The notes beneath the pieces were generated by a model. It was given only the letters and a program-made list of their open reading frames with translations, did no database searches and had not been told where the DNA came from. From the NCBI GenBank assembly GCA_016281055.1, contig JAEEHW010000082.1, forward strand, positions 62,001 through 126,000: a stretch of 64,000 nt of DNA. Direction: 5' to 3'. The translations under genes were made by a program, and so were the position numbers. Source of the DNA: Prevotella sp. GTDB taxonomy: Bacteria; Bacteroidota; Bacteroidia; Bacteroidales; Bacteroidaceae. Positions 10,289-20,592 of this stretch are shown here, piece by piece (the stretch's first letter is position 1; the number at the start of each line of letters is the position of its first letter).

Positions 10289-10579
10289 ATGTTTAGAAAA
10301 CATCCTCGTGACATATCAGATGTACTATGGGCTTTTCTACGGGCAAATGGTCTGGAGACTCCTTTGATGCAGCATCGACTCATTGATGCGTGGGATGTCG
10401 TCGCAGGGCCTGTAGTGCAAAAATATACGGAAGAGAAGTCAATACGGAACCAGACATTATGGGTAAAGATAGGCAGCCCGGCTCTTCGCTCAGAATTACA
10501 GATGCGTCGTACGGAATTAGTTGCAGAATTGAATGAGAAAGTTGGTTCGCAGGTGATAACAGACATAAGGATATACTAA
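10289..10579 (+). CDS. DUF721 / DciA-like protein
   Basis: VWDVVAGP-like WDVVAGPVVQKYTEEKSIRNQTLWVKIGSPALRSELQMRRTELVAELNEKVG; overlaps/abuts recF. Confidence 0.85.
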   Translation: MFRKHPRDISDVLWAFLRANGLETPLMQHRLIDAWDVVAGPVVQKYTEEKSIRNQTLWVKIGSPALRSELQMRRTELVAELNEKVGSQVITDIRIY

Positions 10580-10602
10580 CCCGCAGTCTTCCCTCTTTTT
10601 GT

Positions 10603-10992
10603 TCAGAATGACACCTGTACAAGGATGTCCTTTGGATTCTTTTCCGAACGGCAGAGGTAGATGAAATGGAAATTAGCTTCCACATAGGGCTTCATACTTG
10701 TGGATTCGCGTACTGATGCTGTCAGGATATTTTCAATCTTCTTTTGGTTCGTAGCAATAATTTCTTTGTCATCCAGAATGTCTCCGAAGGTACAGTGATA
10801 AACAAATGTCCTTGTCTGTATGTCAAACGTGACGCTGTCGGTGCGTATGTAATTGACAAATGGGGTAGGGCAGAATTTCCTTGTGTAGTTGTGAGCATCG
10901 CGTTCTGCACGTTCCTCCATTGACTCCTGACATGAGCAGAAACAGATGAGGAGTAATGATAAAATTGATATAAAATAAGTTTTCTTAGGCAT
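10603..10992 (-). CDS. Hypothetical lipoprotein
   Basis: MPKKTYFISILSLLLICFCSCQES lipobox; ATG at 10992 preferred over 11025. Confidence 0.7.
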   Translation of the reverse strand: MPKKTYFISILSLLLICFCSCQESMEERAERDAHNYTRKFCPTPFVNYIRTDSVTFDIQTRTFVYHCTFGDILDDKEIIATNQKKIENILTASVRESTSMKPYVEANFHFIYLCRSEKNPKDILVQVSF

Positions 10993-11137
10993 TAATGTTC
11001 TGATTTTGTAATTTCGTGAATGCAAAATTACTGTTTTTTTCCAACAAATACAATAAAAAAAGCAAAAAAGTATTGTTTTGCTTGTGTAATATCAAAAAAA
11101 AAGCTATCTTTGCACAATACAAAATATAAATCCTTTA

Positions 11138-12919
11138 ATGAACAACATACGTAACTTCTGTATTATTGCCCACATAGACCACGGAAAGAGCACTATCGCC
11201 GACAGACTGTTGGAATACACCAAGACTATTCAGATAACAGAGGGGCAGATGCTCGATGATATGGATCTTGAGAAAGAGCGTGGCATAACAATCAAGAGTC
11301 ATGCCATACAGATGGAATATGAGAAGGATGGAGAGAAATACATATTGAATCTGATAGACACTCCAGGACATGTTGATTTCTCATACGAGGTCAGTCGCAG
11401 CATTGCGGCCTGTGAGGGTGCGGTTTTGGTGGTCGATGCAACTCAGGGAGTGCAGGCGCAGACCATCTCGAATCTTTATATGGCCATAGAGCATGACCTT
11501 GAGATTATACCGGTCATCAACAAGATAGACATGCCGGCGGCACATCCTGATGAGGTGGAAGATGAGATAGTAGAACTCATTGGTTGTAAGCCAGAGGAGA
11601 TAATACGTGCCAGCGGAAAGACAGGTGAGGGCGTGCAGGAGATTCTTGATGCCGTAGTGGAGCGAATACCTGCTCCAAAAGGTGATACCAAGGCTCCGTT
11701 GCAGGCTTTGATATTTGATTCTGTATTCAACAGCTTCCGTGGTATCATTGCCTATTTCAAGATACAAAACGGCTCCATAAAGAAGGGAGACAAGGTGAAA
11801 TTCTTCAACACCGGTATGGAGTATGATGCTGACGAGATTGGCATATTGAAGATGGACATGGTGCCGAAGAAAGAAATGTCAACCGGTGAGGTTGGATACA
11901 TCATTTCGGGTATCAAGGATGCCAAGGAGGTGAAGGTGGGCGACACCATAACTCACATAGAGCATCCATGCGATAAAGCAATATCGGGTTTCCAGGAGGT
12001 AAAGCCAATGGTCTTTGCCGGTGTTTATCCAATAGATCCTGCAGACTATGAAAACCTGCGTGCATCGCTGGAGAAACTGCAGCTTAACGATGCGTCGTTG
12101 ACTTTCATGCCAGAGTCATCGGTAGCTCTCGGCTTCGGCTTCCGCTGCGGATTCCTGGGATTGCTCCACATGGAGATAGTGCAGGAACGTCTTGATCGTG
12201 AGTTCAACATGGATGTGATTACCACGGTACCTAACGTGTCGTATATGGTATATGACAAGCAGGGCAATGCAAAAGAAGTGCATAATCCCTCGGGGCTGCC
12301 GGAGCAAACCATGATAGATCACATTGAGGAACCTTACATACGTGCCACCATCATTACCGATGCAAACTATATCGGAGGCATAATGAAACTGTGTCTTGAC
12401 AAGCGTGGTGAACTGATAAACCAGGAGTATGTGAGCGGTAACCGCGTGGAATTGCATTTCTACATACCGCTTGGTGAGATAGTGATTGACTTCTATGATA
12501 AACTGAAGTCTATATCCAAGGGATACGCTTCGTTCGATTATCACATCGACTCGTTCCGCCCTTCTAAACTCGCCAAACTTGACATACTGCTCAATGGTGA
12601 ACCTGTTGATGCTCTTTCAACGCTGACGCACAACGATAATGCGGTGACATTCGGCCGTCGTATGTGTGAGAAACTGAAAGAACTCATACCGCGTCAGCAG
12701 TTCGACATAGCCATACAGGCAGCTATCGGTGCAAAGATTATTGCTCGCGAGACTATCAAGTGCGTGCGCAAGGATGTAACTGCGAAATGTTATGGTGGCG
12801 ACGTTAGTCGAAAGCGCAAGTTGCTTGAGAAGCAGAAGAAAGGCAAAAAACGTATGAAACAGATTGGCAATGTTGAGGTGCCGCAGAAAGCGTTCCTCGC
12901 AGTGTTGAAATTAGATTAA
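11138..12919 (+). CDS. lepA: Elongation factor 4 (LepA)
   Basis: [28 protein letters not shown], LepA C-terminal domain. Confidence 0.98.
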   Translation: MNNIRNFCIIAHIDHGKSTIADRLLEYTKTIQITEGQMLDDMDLEKERGITIKSHAIQMEYEKDGEKYILNLIDTPGHVDFSYEVSRSIAACEGAVLVVDATQGVQAQTISNLYMAIEHDLEIIPVINKIDMPAAHPDEVEDEIVELIGCKPEEIIRASGKTGEGVQEILDAVVERIPAPKGDTKAPLQALIFDSVFNSFRGIIAYFKIQNGSIKKGDKVKFFNTGMEYDADEIGILKMDMVPKKEMSTGEVGYIISGIKDAKEVKVGDTITHIEHPCDKAISGFQEVKPMVFAGVYPIDPADYENLRASLEKLQLNDASLTFMPESSVALGFGFRCGFLGLLHMEIVQERLDREFNMDVITTVPNVSYMVYDKQGNAKEVHNPSGLPEQTMIDHIEEPYIRATIITDANYIGGIMKLCLDKRGELINQEYVSGNRVELHFYIPLGEIVIDFYDKLKSISKGYASFDYHIDSFRPSKLAKLDILLNGEPVDALSTLTHNDNAVTFGRRMCEKLKELIPRQQFDIAIQAAIGAKIIARETIKCVRKDVTAKCYGGDVSRKRKLLEKQKKGKKRMKQIGNVEVPQKAFLAVLKLD

Positions 12920-12946
12920 TCCCAACCTTAAATAAATTAAGAAGAG

Positions 12947-13543
12947 ATGAAAGACCTGACAATTCCCATCAGGGACGTAGCACGCGAACTGGCACGTCGG
13001 TTCAGCACTATGACCTATGAAGAACTCGACGTGCTTGAAGGTATCATACAGCCCATGAAATTCGTAAAGGGCGAGAAGATACTGAAAGAGGGCGAAGTGA
13101 GCAAGTACATATATTTCCTCTATCAGGGACTCATACGCCAGTATTATTTCAAGAACAACAAAGAGATGACTAGCCATCTTGGTGTTGATGGCAGTATGTT
13201 TATGAGTGTAGAGAGTTTGTTCAAGGAAGCTCCATCGCAGGAAACCATCGAAGCTCTTGAGCCGTGTTATGTATATGCCCTGCCTAAGAAACGCCTTGAG
13301 GAGATTGCGTTACACAATCAGAACATTCAGATACTATATCGCAAAATACTTGAGGGTCAGTTGATTGAGGCGCAGGTACATGCCGACCTCGTACGCTTCG
13401 AGACTGCACAGGACCGTTATCGCCGCATCTGTCGTCAGATGCCGAAGGTGGTACTTCGTGCTCCGTTGGTATATATTGCCAGCTATTTGCAGATGACACC
13501 AGAAACGTTGAGCCGTGTACGCTCATCGACACTTATTGATTAA
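12947..13543 (+). CDS. Crp/Fnr-family transcriptional regulator
   Basis: cNMP-binding-like N-terminus, HTH YIASYLQMTPETLSRVRS. Confidence 0.88.
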   Translation: MKDLTIPIRDVARELARRFSTMTYEELDVLEGIIQPMKFVKGEKILKEGEVSKYIYFLYQGLIRQYYFKNNKEMTSHLGVDGSMFMSVESLFKEAPSQETIEALEPCYVYALPKKRLEEIALHNQNIQILYRKILEGQLIEAQVHADLVRFETAQDRYRRICRQMPKVVLRAPLVYIASYLQMTPETLSRVRSSTLID

Positions 13544-13626
13544 TTCACAATTCATAATTCATAATGCATAATTGCCATTCAGTTATGGCTCAGTTATGGA
13601 TTATGAATTTTTAATTTTGAATTGTA
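13544..13626. repeat. Imperfect long intergenic hairpin built from attcata words
   Basis: acaattca..taattcataatgcataa / ttatggattatgaatt..tgaattgt with central tandem cagttatgg. Confidence 0.6.
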
Positions 13627-13636
13627 AAAAATAAAA

Positions 13637-14428
13637 ATGCATACAAGGGAAGAAACACTTAAAGCTTTCTCGCGACTTCTCGACATACAGGATGAGTTGC
13701 GGGAGAAATGTCCTTGGGACCATAAACAGACGAACAGTTCGTTGCGTCCACATACAATAGAAGAGGCTCATGAACTCTGTGATGCCATTATGGATGACGA
13801 CCCGGTAGAGATACAAAAGGAAATGGGTGATGTCATGGAACACCTTGTGTTCTATGCTATGATAGGACGTGAGCAGGGGCGTTTCGACATGTGTGACGTG
13901 CTGACGAAGGAGGCAGACAAACTGGTGTTCCGCCATCCGCATATATATGGTGATGCTTCTGCATCCAATTCTGAGGATGTCAGCAAGATATGGGAACAGG
14001 TGAAGCAAAAGGAAAAAGACGGAAACAAAACCGTCTTGTCAGGTGTGCCTCGTTCTCTTCCGTCGCTCATCAAGGCATACAGAATACAGGACAAGGCCCG
14101 CAACGTAGGGTTTGACTGGGACAAGCGCGAGGATGTTTGGGACAAGGTCTTTGAGGAAATAGGCGAGTTGAAGGCCGAACTGGAGCGTGGCGACCGTGAG
14201 GCGTCAGAAAAAGAACTCGGCGATGTGCTGTTCTCGCTTGTCAATGCTGCACGACTTTACCATATTAATCCTGACACTGCCCTTGAGCGCACCAACCGCA
14301 AGTTCATAAGCCGCTTTACATACGTAGAGCAGAAAGCCAAGGAACAGGGACGTGAATTGAAAGACATGACCCTTGCAGAGATGGATGAATTGTGGAATGA
14401 AGCGAAACGATGCTCTCAATCAGAGTGA
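13637..14428 (+). CDS. mazG: Nucleoside triphosphate pyrophosphohydrolase MazG
   Basis: CPWDHKQTNSSLRPHTIEEAHELCDAI, repeated EEIGELKAEL / EKELGDVLFSLVNAAR. Confidence 0.95.
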   Translation: MHTREETLKAFSRLLDIQDELREKCPWDHKQTNSSLRPHTIEEAHELCDAIMDDDPVEIQKEMGDVMEHLVFYAMIGREQGRFDMCDVLTKEADKLVFRHPHIYGDASASNSEDVSKIWEQVKQKEKDGNKTVLSGVPRSLPSLIKAYRIQDKARNVGFDWDKREDVWDKVFEEIGELKAELERGDREASEKELGDVLFSLVNAARLYHINPDTALERTNRKFISRFTYVEQKAKEQGRELKDMTLAEMDELWNEAKRCSQSE

Positions 14429-14508
14429 AATAAATAGAGAGGAAAGTGATGAATTCAGTACGGATGTAGTTTGCGGAATCCGACATTTAGGCAAATGTTA
14501 AAAATGTA

Positions 14509-14822
14509 AAGTTTTCTTAAATCGTAGTAAAAGCTATCCAAATACCATGTAAAAGCTATCGTATTACAGTGCTATCTGATAGCTATTACATTGTGATATG
14601 GCTGCTTTTACAACATAAAAAGGCACGTTTTAAGTACCAATTGTGGACTAAAACGTGCCTTTTTTGCTTTTTCTTCAAATTTCAGAAAATATCCGACTCC
14701 ATATTTCGCATTTTAAGACTATTTTTAGAGGGGGAACCCCTTTTCTGGACATCATGTCCATCCACTATGTTTTACCTGCCTTAAAATGAGTTTTCTAAAT
14801 AGTGGTGATTTAGAAAAAAACG
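14509..14822. repeat. Composite nested inverted-repeat intergenic element (MITE-like or dispersed-repeat candidate)
   Basis: GTAAAAGCTATC / GATAGCTATTAC and outer GTAAAAGC / GCTTTTAC; 16-bp hairpin aaaaaggcacgtttta / taaaacgtgccttttt; TGGACATCATGTCCA palindrome; imperfect ends gttttcttaaatc / gatttagaaaaaaac. Confidence 0.5.
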
Positions 14823-14858
14823 CATATCCCAAAAATCCATAGAAAAAGACTTATTTCC

Positions 14859-14889
14859 TTTGCAGTTTCAGAAAAAGTTCGTATCTTTG
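14859..14889 (+). promoter_or_regulatory. Bacteroidetes-type promoter
   Basis: TTTG (14859-14862) - 19 nt - TATCTTTG (14882-14889). Confidence 0.75.
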
Positions 14890-14924
14890 CACTCACAAAT
14901 CAATCATACTAATCTGAAGTGAGA

Positions 14925-15485
14925 ATGAAAAGAAATTTTACACTATCTGTGTTGCAGCTGTTCGCTGCGGCATTGCTTATGGTCGGCTGTAATGGAAAGA
15001 CAGACAATGCAAAAGGCGAGAATGCAGACTCTATGATGACTTTTGTGTCTGACACAGCATTGTATGGAACGGTAGGCGAGGGCACTACTATGCATGTGCT
15101 TGAACTGAAAACTGACGGTGGCAAGACATTGTCGTTTGAAATGAATACCGACGAAGAGTCGGCAGTGCAGGGTGGAGTGTTCGCTGGGGATAAGGTGACA
15201 CTTACATTCACCGAGAATGAAAATGGTGAGAAGTTCATCATCCGTATGGTGAACCTTACTTCGTTGTTGGGAAAGTGGACATCGCTCGACCGCAATTTCA
15301 AGATACAAGAAGACGGAGCAGTGGAAAGTGAAGGTACGGCAGAAACGCACCCATACACGCAATGGTCGATGTCAAACGCGCAACTGATACTGAATGCTGA
15401 CACCTTCGATGTGGTGTCGCTTGGTCCTGACAGTATGTCGCTTGAGAATGACAAAGGTATCTTTGTGTATAAAAGACAGAAGTAG
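14925..15485 (+). CDS. Hypothetical lipocalin-like lipoprotein
   Basis: MKRNFTLSVLQLFAAALLMVGCNGK lipobox; ...LTSLLGKWTSLDRNFKIQEDGAV... typical of lipocalin-like domains. Confidence 0.7.
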   Translation: MKRNFTLSVLQLFAAALLMVGCNGKTDNAKGENADSMMTFVSDTALYGTVGEGTTMHVLELKTDGGKTLSFEMNTDEESAVQGGVFAGDKVTLTFTENENGEKFIIRMVNLTSLLGKWTSLDRNFKIQEDGAVESEGTAETHPYTQWSMSNAQLILNADTFDVVSLGPDSMSLENDKGIFVYKRQK

Positions 15486-15636
15486 AGCATAGGGAAATTT
15501 GTTTAGTGTGGTTTGCAATTTGAGGAAAAATTGTGCGTAAACGAAAAAAACACTAAGAAAAATTGTCCTATGTCAAAAAATAATGTTAACTTTACGTCCG
15601 TTTTTGACCAAACAATTATTTAAAATATACTAACTG

Positions 15637-16812
15637 ATGAAGAAAAAACTTCTTTTCCTTGCAAGCGCAATGGCAATGACAGCCTTTGTTGCATGCACCA
15701 ACGACAGTCAGCAGACTGCGTTGAAGTCGGGGCTGGACCCTGCGGCTTTTGACACTGTAATAGCCGGAAAGCCAGTGAAACTCTACACGTTGAAAAACGA
15801 CAACGGCATGGAGGTGTGCATCACCAACTATGGCGGTCGTGTGGTATCGCTTGTGGTGCCTGACAAGGACGGCAAGCCTACAGACGTTGTGCTCGGCTTT
15901 GACAACATTCAGCAGTATGCAGACACACTGAACTCACCGAGCGACTATGGTTCTTCAGTGGGTCGCTATGCCAACCGTATAGCAGGTGGCAAGTTCACAC
16001 TCAACGGCCAGGCATACCAGCTGAAGCAGAACGACGGTCCTAACTGCCTTCACGGCGGTGGCACCACAGGTTGGATGAACCAGGTGTATGACGCTGAGCA
16101 GATAGGTGATTCAATACTGAAACTCACCATCAAGGCTGCTGACGGCGAGAACGGTTTCCCTGGAAACGTGACTGCTACCACCACATATAAGGTGACGTCT
16201 GACAATACCCTCGACATGACATGGGAGGCAACGACAGACAAGGAGACCATCATAAACCAGACCAACCATAACTACTACAACCTCAATGGCGACTTGTCGC
16301 AGGTAGGTACGGATATGGTGCTGTATGTGAATGCTGACAACTTCACTCCGTCAGACAAGTTGTATATACCAACGGGCGAGATTAAACCAGTGGAAGGAAC
16401 CGCAATGGATTTCCGTACACCACATGCTTTCGGTGACTCAATCAACAGCACATTTGACCAGGTGCAGAATGCCGGTGGTTATGACCACAACTACTGCCTG
16501 AATACATTCAAGGACGGCAAGGGCGATGACACACAGGTGTGTGCATCACTGTATTCACCTAAGACAGGTATCTTCATGGAAATGTTCACCAACGAGCCAG
16601 GTGTGCAGGTTTATACCGCAAACTTCCAGGGCGTAGGCAAGGATAAGGATATCGTCCGCAAGGGTGGTCTGAAATACCCTAAGCACGTCAGCGTATGTCT
16701 TGAGAGCCAGAAATTCCCTGACTCACCAAACAAGAAAGACTGGGTGCAGCCGACACTGAAGCCGGGTGAGAAGTATTACAGTCACGCAGCATATAAATTT
16801 TCAATCAAATAA
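15637..16812 (+). CDS. galM: Aldose 1-epimerase (mutarotase), lipoprotein-type
   Basis: GSSVGRYANRIAGGKFTLNGQAYQL, NHNYYNLNG, lipobox MAMTAFVACTND. Confidence 0.93.
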   Translation: MKKKLLFLASAMAMTAFVACTNDSQQTALKSGLDPAAFDTVIAGKPVKLYTLKNDNGMEVCITNYGGRVVSLVVPDKDGKPTDVVLGFDNIQQYADTLNSPSDYGSSVGRYANRIAGGKFTLNGQAYQLKQNDGPNCLHGGGTTGWMNQVYDAEQIGDSILKLTIKAADGENGFPGNVTATTTYKVTSDNTLDMTWEATTDKETIINQTNHNYYNLNGDLSQVGTDMVLYVNADNFTPSDKLYIPTGEIKPVEGTAMDFRTPHAFGDSINSTFDQVQNAGGYDHNYCLNTFKDGKGDDTQVCASLYSPKTGIFMEMFTNEPGVQVYTANFQGVGKDKDIVRKGGLKYPKHVSVCLESQKFPDSPNKKDWVQPTLKPGEKYYSHAAYKFSIK

Positions 16813-16829
16813 ATAAATTAATCAGAAAT

Positions 16830-16926
16830 CTGTAGTTAAGCAGTCTGTAGTTAAGACGAATGTGACAGCCTGTGAGCGCAAACGAAATGTCTTGACTTCT
16901 TGACTCCTTAACTCCTTAACTCTAAG
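16830..16926. repeat. Intergenic inverted repeat of agttaag / cttaact words
   Basis: ctgtagttaag..ctgtagttaagac versus gtcttgacttcttgactccttaactccttaactctaag. Confidence 0.6.
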
Positions 16927-16933
16927 ATAAACA

Positions 16934-18871
16934 ATGAGTATTTTAGACGCACTTAAGAACAATGGTTTCACCACCATTGACTATCTTGTATTCATAGCAT
17001 ACATTGTAATCCTCGTAGGTCTGGGATTCTTCCTCAGCCGCAGCAAGAAGGGCGAGGAGAAATCATCTACCGACTACTTCCTTGCAGGTAACACCTTGAC
17101 ATGGTGGGCTGTGGGTGCATCGCTTATCGCTGCGAATATATCAGCAGAGCAGTTCATCGGAATGTCTGGTTCTGCCTTCAACTCAGGTATTGCCATGGCA
17201 GCATACGAACTTATGGCTGCTGCCACGTTGCTCGTAGTGGGTAAGTTCCTGTTGCCGCTGATGATTGAGAAAAAGGTGTTTACTATACCGCAGTTCCTGC
17301 GCGACCGCTACAATGACGGTGTAGGTCTGTCATTCTCAATTTTCTGGCTGTTCCTCTATGTGTTCATTAACCTTACCTCTGTAGCATGGCTCGGAGCACT
17401 TGCCATCAAGCAGATTCTCGGTCTGCCGGCATCAATGGGAACGCTCGCAGGTATGCAGGTTGACTTCACCCTGCTGACAATCATTCTGGTACTCTTCCTC
17501 ATCGCAGGTCTGTATTCTATATATGGTGGTCTTGCTTCTGTGGCATGGACCGACGTAATGCAGGTGACATTCCTCGTAGGCGGCGGTCTTATCACTGCGT
17601 ACGCAGCACTTGACGTTATCGGTTCAGAACTTAACATTGAGGGTGGTGCCTTCGGTGCCTTCGGAGAAATATTTAATTACTTCAAGGGAATAGAAGGGGA
17701 TAAACATTTCAATCTTGTGGTGACGCGTAATCCGGCCATTGAGAACATTACCGATGACCCATATTTCGATATTCCGGGTATCGTGGTTATCGTTGGTGCA
17801 CTGTGGCTTACCAACCTTGGTTACTGGGGCTTCAACCAGTACATCATCCAGAAAGGTCTGGCTGCCAAGTCTCTGTCAGAGGCTAAGAAGGGTATGATCT
17901 TCGCTGCATTCCTGAAGATTCTCATTCCGTTCATCGTCTGCATACCTGGCGTTTGCGCATACTACATCATGCACTCACCTGACTGTGAGGCACTGCGTGC
18001 AACATTGGCCGGTTCGATAGAGCGTTCTGATGATGCTTATCCATTCCTCATCCGCAACTTCACCCCTGTATTCGTGAAGGGTCTTTCATTCGCTGCACTT
18101 GCTGCCGCTGTTATTTCTTCACTGGCATCAATGTTCAACAGTACTTCAACCATCTTCACGATGGATATCTACAAGCACTACATTGACAAGAAGGCTTCAG
18201 AGCGTAAGCTCGTGAGTGTGGGTCGTATCACTTCTGTATGTGCACTGCTGATGGCTCTCATTGCCGTTTACCCAATCATGGGTGGTGCCGATCAGGCATT
18301 CCAGGTAATTCAGGAGTACTCAGGTTTCGTATATCCAGGTATTGTGGTTATCTTCGGTCTGGGTCTGCTTTGGAAGCGTGCCAGCGGTGCTGCCGCAGTC
18401 GTTGCAGCCATAGGCACATTCGCATTCTCTATCCTGTTCAAGTTCCTGTTGCCAGAGGTTCCATTCCTGCTCCGCATGGGATATGTGTTCATCTGTCTTG
18501 TTGTACTGTTCTTCGGTCTGTCATTCATGTCTAAGAAGACAAAGCCTGCAGAACTGGTGCCAGAGAAGACAAAGCGTACACTGTTCAAGTGGGCACACAT
18601 CTGCCTTGGCCTCGCCGTAGGTTCCTTCGTGCTCGGTATGCTGTGCTTCTTCAATGAAGACTGCCGTCTGTTGGGCTTCGAGGCATTCTTCTTCATGGCA
18701 GCTATGATGTTCTGCATCTATCTCTATCTGGTAAGCAATGCTAAGGACGAAGTCGAGGATGTGAAATCTATTGGCGTTGACATCGCCATCTTCAAGACTG
18801 ACCGCGCATTCAACATCGGTGCTGCTGGTGTCATCTTGATTCTCGTAATCCTTTACTGGGCACTGTGGTAA
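16934..18871 (+). CDS. Sodium:solute (SGLT/SSS family) sugar symporter
   Basis: About 14 TM segments; YFLAGNTLTWWAVGASLIAANISAEQFIGMSGSAF; sits in arabinose locus. Confidence 0.92.
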   Translation: MSILDALKNNGFTTIDYLVFIAYIVILVGLGFFLSRSKKGEEKSSTDYFLAGNTLTWWAVGASLIAANISAEQFIGMSGSAFNSGIAMAAYELMAAATLLVVGKFLLPLMIEKKVFTIPQFLRDRYNDGVGLSFSIFWLFLYVFINLTSVAWLGALAIKQILGLPASMGTLAGMQVDFTLLTIILVLFLIAGLYSIYGGLASVAWTDVMQVTFLVGGGLITAYAALDVIGSELNIEGGAFGAFGEIFNYFKGIEGDKHFNLVVTRNPAIENITDDPYFDIPGIVVIVGALWLTNLGYWGFNQYIIQKGLAAKSLSEAKKGMIFAAFLKILIPFIVCIPGVCAYYIMHSPDCEALRATLAGSIERSDDAYPFLIRNFTPVFVKGLSFAALAAAVISSLASMFNSTSTIFTMDIYKHYIDKKASERKLVSVGRITSVCALLMALIAVYPIMGGADQAFQVIQEYSGFVYPGIVVIFGLGLLWKRASGAAAVVAAIGTFAFSILFKFLLPEVPFLLRMGYVFICLVVLFFGLSFMSKKTKPAELVPEKTKRTLFKWAHICLGLAVGSFVLGMLCFFNEDCRLLGFEAFFFMAAMMFCIYLYLVSNAKDEVEDVKSIGVDIAIFKTDRAFNIGAAGVILILVILYWALW

Positions 18872-18890
18872 TTAATCTATAGTAATCATT

Positions 18891-18974
18891 AGTTAAGGAG
18901 TTAAGTAGTTAAGACATTATGCATAATCAGATGAATGCACTTGTCTTAACTCCTTAACTCCTTAAATTCTTAAT
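18891..18974. repeat. Intergenic inverted repeat, second copy of the agttaag-word hairpin
   Basis: gttaaggagttaagtagttaagac versus gtcttaactccttaactccttaa, about 23 bp with one mismatch. Confidence 0.65.
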
Positions 18975-18985
18975 TCCAAATAAAA

Positions 18986-19696
18986 ATGTTAGAAGAACTC
19001 AAACAGAAAGTATTCAAGGCCAACCTTGACCTTGTAAAGCAGGGACTTGTCATATTCACATGGGGCAATGTTTCTGGTATCGACCGTGAGAAAGGACTTG
19101 TAGTGATAAAGCCGTCGGGCGTAAGTTATGACGACATGAAAGCAGAAGACATGGTAGTCGTAGACCTCGAAACCGGCAAAGTCGTTGAGGGCGACCTCAA
19201 TCCATCGTCAGACACACCTACGCATCTGGTGCTCTACAAGGCGTTCCCCAATATTCAAGGTGTGGTACATACACATTCCACATACGCCACCGCCTTTGCA
19301 CAGGCAGGACAGGATATCCCGAACATCGGCACCACTCATGCAGACTATTTCTACAAGGCAATACCATGTACTCGCGACATGACCAAGGAAGAAGTGGAAG
19401 GTGCATACGAATTGGAAACTGGTAACGTGATAGTTGACGAGATACTCAACATCCGCAAGATCAACCCTGACCACACTCCAGCCGTTCTTGTGAAGAACCA
19501 CGGCCCATTCTCATGGGGCACGTCACCAGACAATGCCGTATATAACGCAAAGGTCATGGAGCAGTGTGCCAAGATGGCATTCATCAGTTTCTCTGTAAAT
19601 CCATTGACTACGATGAATCCACTGCTCATCGAAAAACACTACAATCGCAAACATGGTCCTAATGCCTACTACGGACAGAAGGGGCAGAAACACTAA
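18986..19696 (+). CDS. araD: L-ribulose-5-phosphate 4-epimerase
   Basis: [66 protein letters not shown]-like [12 protein letters not shown]. Confidence 0.95.
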   Translation: MLEELKQKVFKANLDLVKQGLVIFTWGNVSGIDREKGLVVIKPSGVSYDDMKAEDMVVVDLETGKVVEGDLNPSSDTPTHLVLYKAFPNIQGVVHTHSTYATAFAQAGQDIPNIGTTHADYFYKAIPCTRDMTKEEVEGAYELETGNVIVDEILNIRKINPDHTPAVLVKNHGPFSWGTSPDNAVYNAKVMEQCAKMAFISFSVNPLTTMNPLLIEKHYNRKHGPNAYYGQKGQKH

Positions 19697-19713
19697 ATAT
19701 ATAGTACGAAAAG

Positions 19714-19784
19714 AATTGCCATAATAATCTATAGTTTCTCTTGTATATTGAAATTACAGACTATTATGGCAATTTGATTTCTTT
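19714..19784 (+). terminator. Probable intrinsic terminator after araD
   Basis: aattgccataata ... tattatggcaatt then T-rich tract. Confidence 0.55.
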
Positions 19785-19832
19785 TTCTTTAGATATTTTA
19801 GAATTATGGTTGTTTAATTAATTATGGTATAA

Positions 19833-20288
19833 ATGATATTTGAAGATTCTTTCGTAATAGTGTGTAACGGTGACCCCTTTTATCTCTCTATAGAATATAG
19901 TTATATAATCATAACAATGTTTTTGCCAATATTTGTAGAATTGCTGGTTTTGTTGGCATTACGCGAATATCGCCTAAAAATTCTACTTACATGTTTAGGT
20001 GCAAATTTATTGACAAGGCCTATAGTATTTACATTTCTTTATGCAGATTACGAAATCACTGATTATTTGGAACACTCATTATTTTGGTTTTTCTGGGGTT
20101 CCTTGTTTGTTTTTTCAGGAGAGGCATTAAAAATCTCAATAGACACAGCCTGTTATCGGTGTATTGGAAGAGATAAACGCCACGCCGTAACTTATAGCGT
20201 ATTATGTAATCTCGCTAGTTTTTCATTTGTTATACTTGCTCTTTGTTTCTATGTTATGCAAACAGCATCAAAACCCAGATTCTTATAA
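19833..20288 (+). CDS. Hypothetical multi-pass membrane protein
   Basis: 151 aa, four hydrophobic segments, no recognised family. Confidence 0.6.
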   Translation: MIFEDSFVIVCNGDPFYLSIEYSYIIITMFLPIFVELLVLLALREYRLKILLTCLGANLLTRPIVFTFLYADYEITDYLEHSLFWFFWGSLFVFSGEALKISIDTACYRCIGRDKRHAVTYSVLCNLASFSFVILALCFYVMQTASKPRFL

Positions 20289-20296
20289 ATACATAT

Positions 20297-20452
20297 ATGA
20301 GACTATTAGATGTTATAACCCCTGTTTTAGAAGACATATCAGGGAGTGATGATGGAGCTGCCGTTATACTAATACCCGCCGCAATCGTTGCCATTATATT
20401 TTGTGTCGTAAAGATTATAGAAATACGTGGAGGGAAATCTGACACTTTATAA
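20297..20452 (+). CDS. Small hypothetical single-pass membrane protein
   Basis: MRLLDVITPVLEDISGSDDGAAVILIPAAIVAIIFCVVKIIEIRGGKSDTL, ATG at 20297, 9 bp after previous ORF. Confidence 0.5.
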   Translation: MRLLDVITPVLEDISGSDDGAAVILIPAAIVAIIFCVVKIIEIRGGKSDTL

Positions 20453-20505
20453 TCTACGTTATTATAAAGCATTATTAATGTTTATTCATAAAAATATTAA
20501 ACGGA

Positions 20506-20537
20506 TTTGGTAGTTTGAATAAAAAATCGTAACTTTG
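20506..20537 (+). promoter_or_regulatory. Bacteroidetes-type promoter for araA
   Basis: TTTG (20506-20509) - 20 nt - TAACTTTG (20530-20537). Confidence 0.7.
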
Positions 20538-20592
20538 TATTTCGTAAAGCATAAACGAACTAAACAATTACATTAAATATTTTTTATATACT

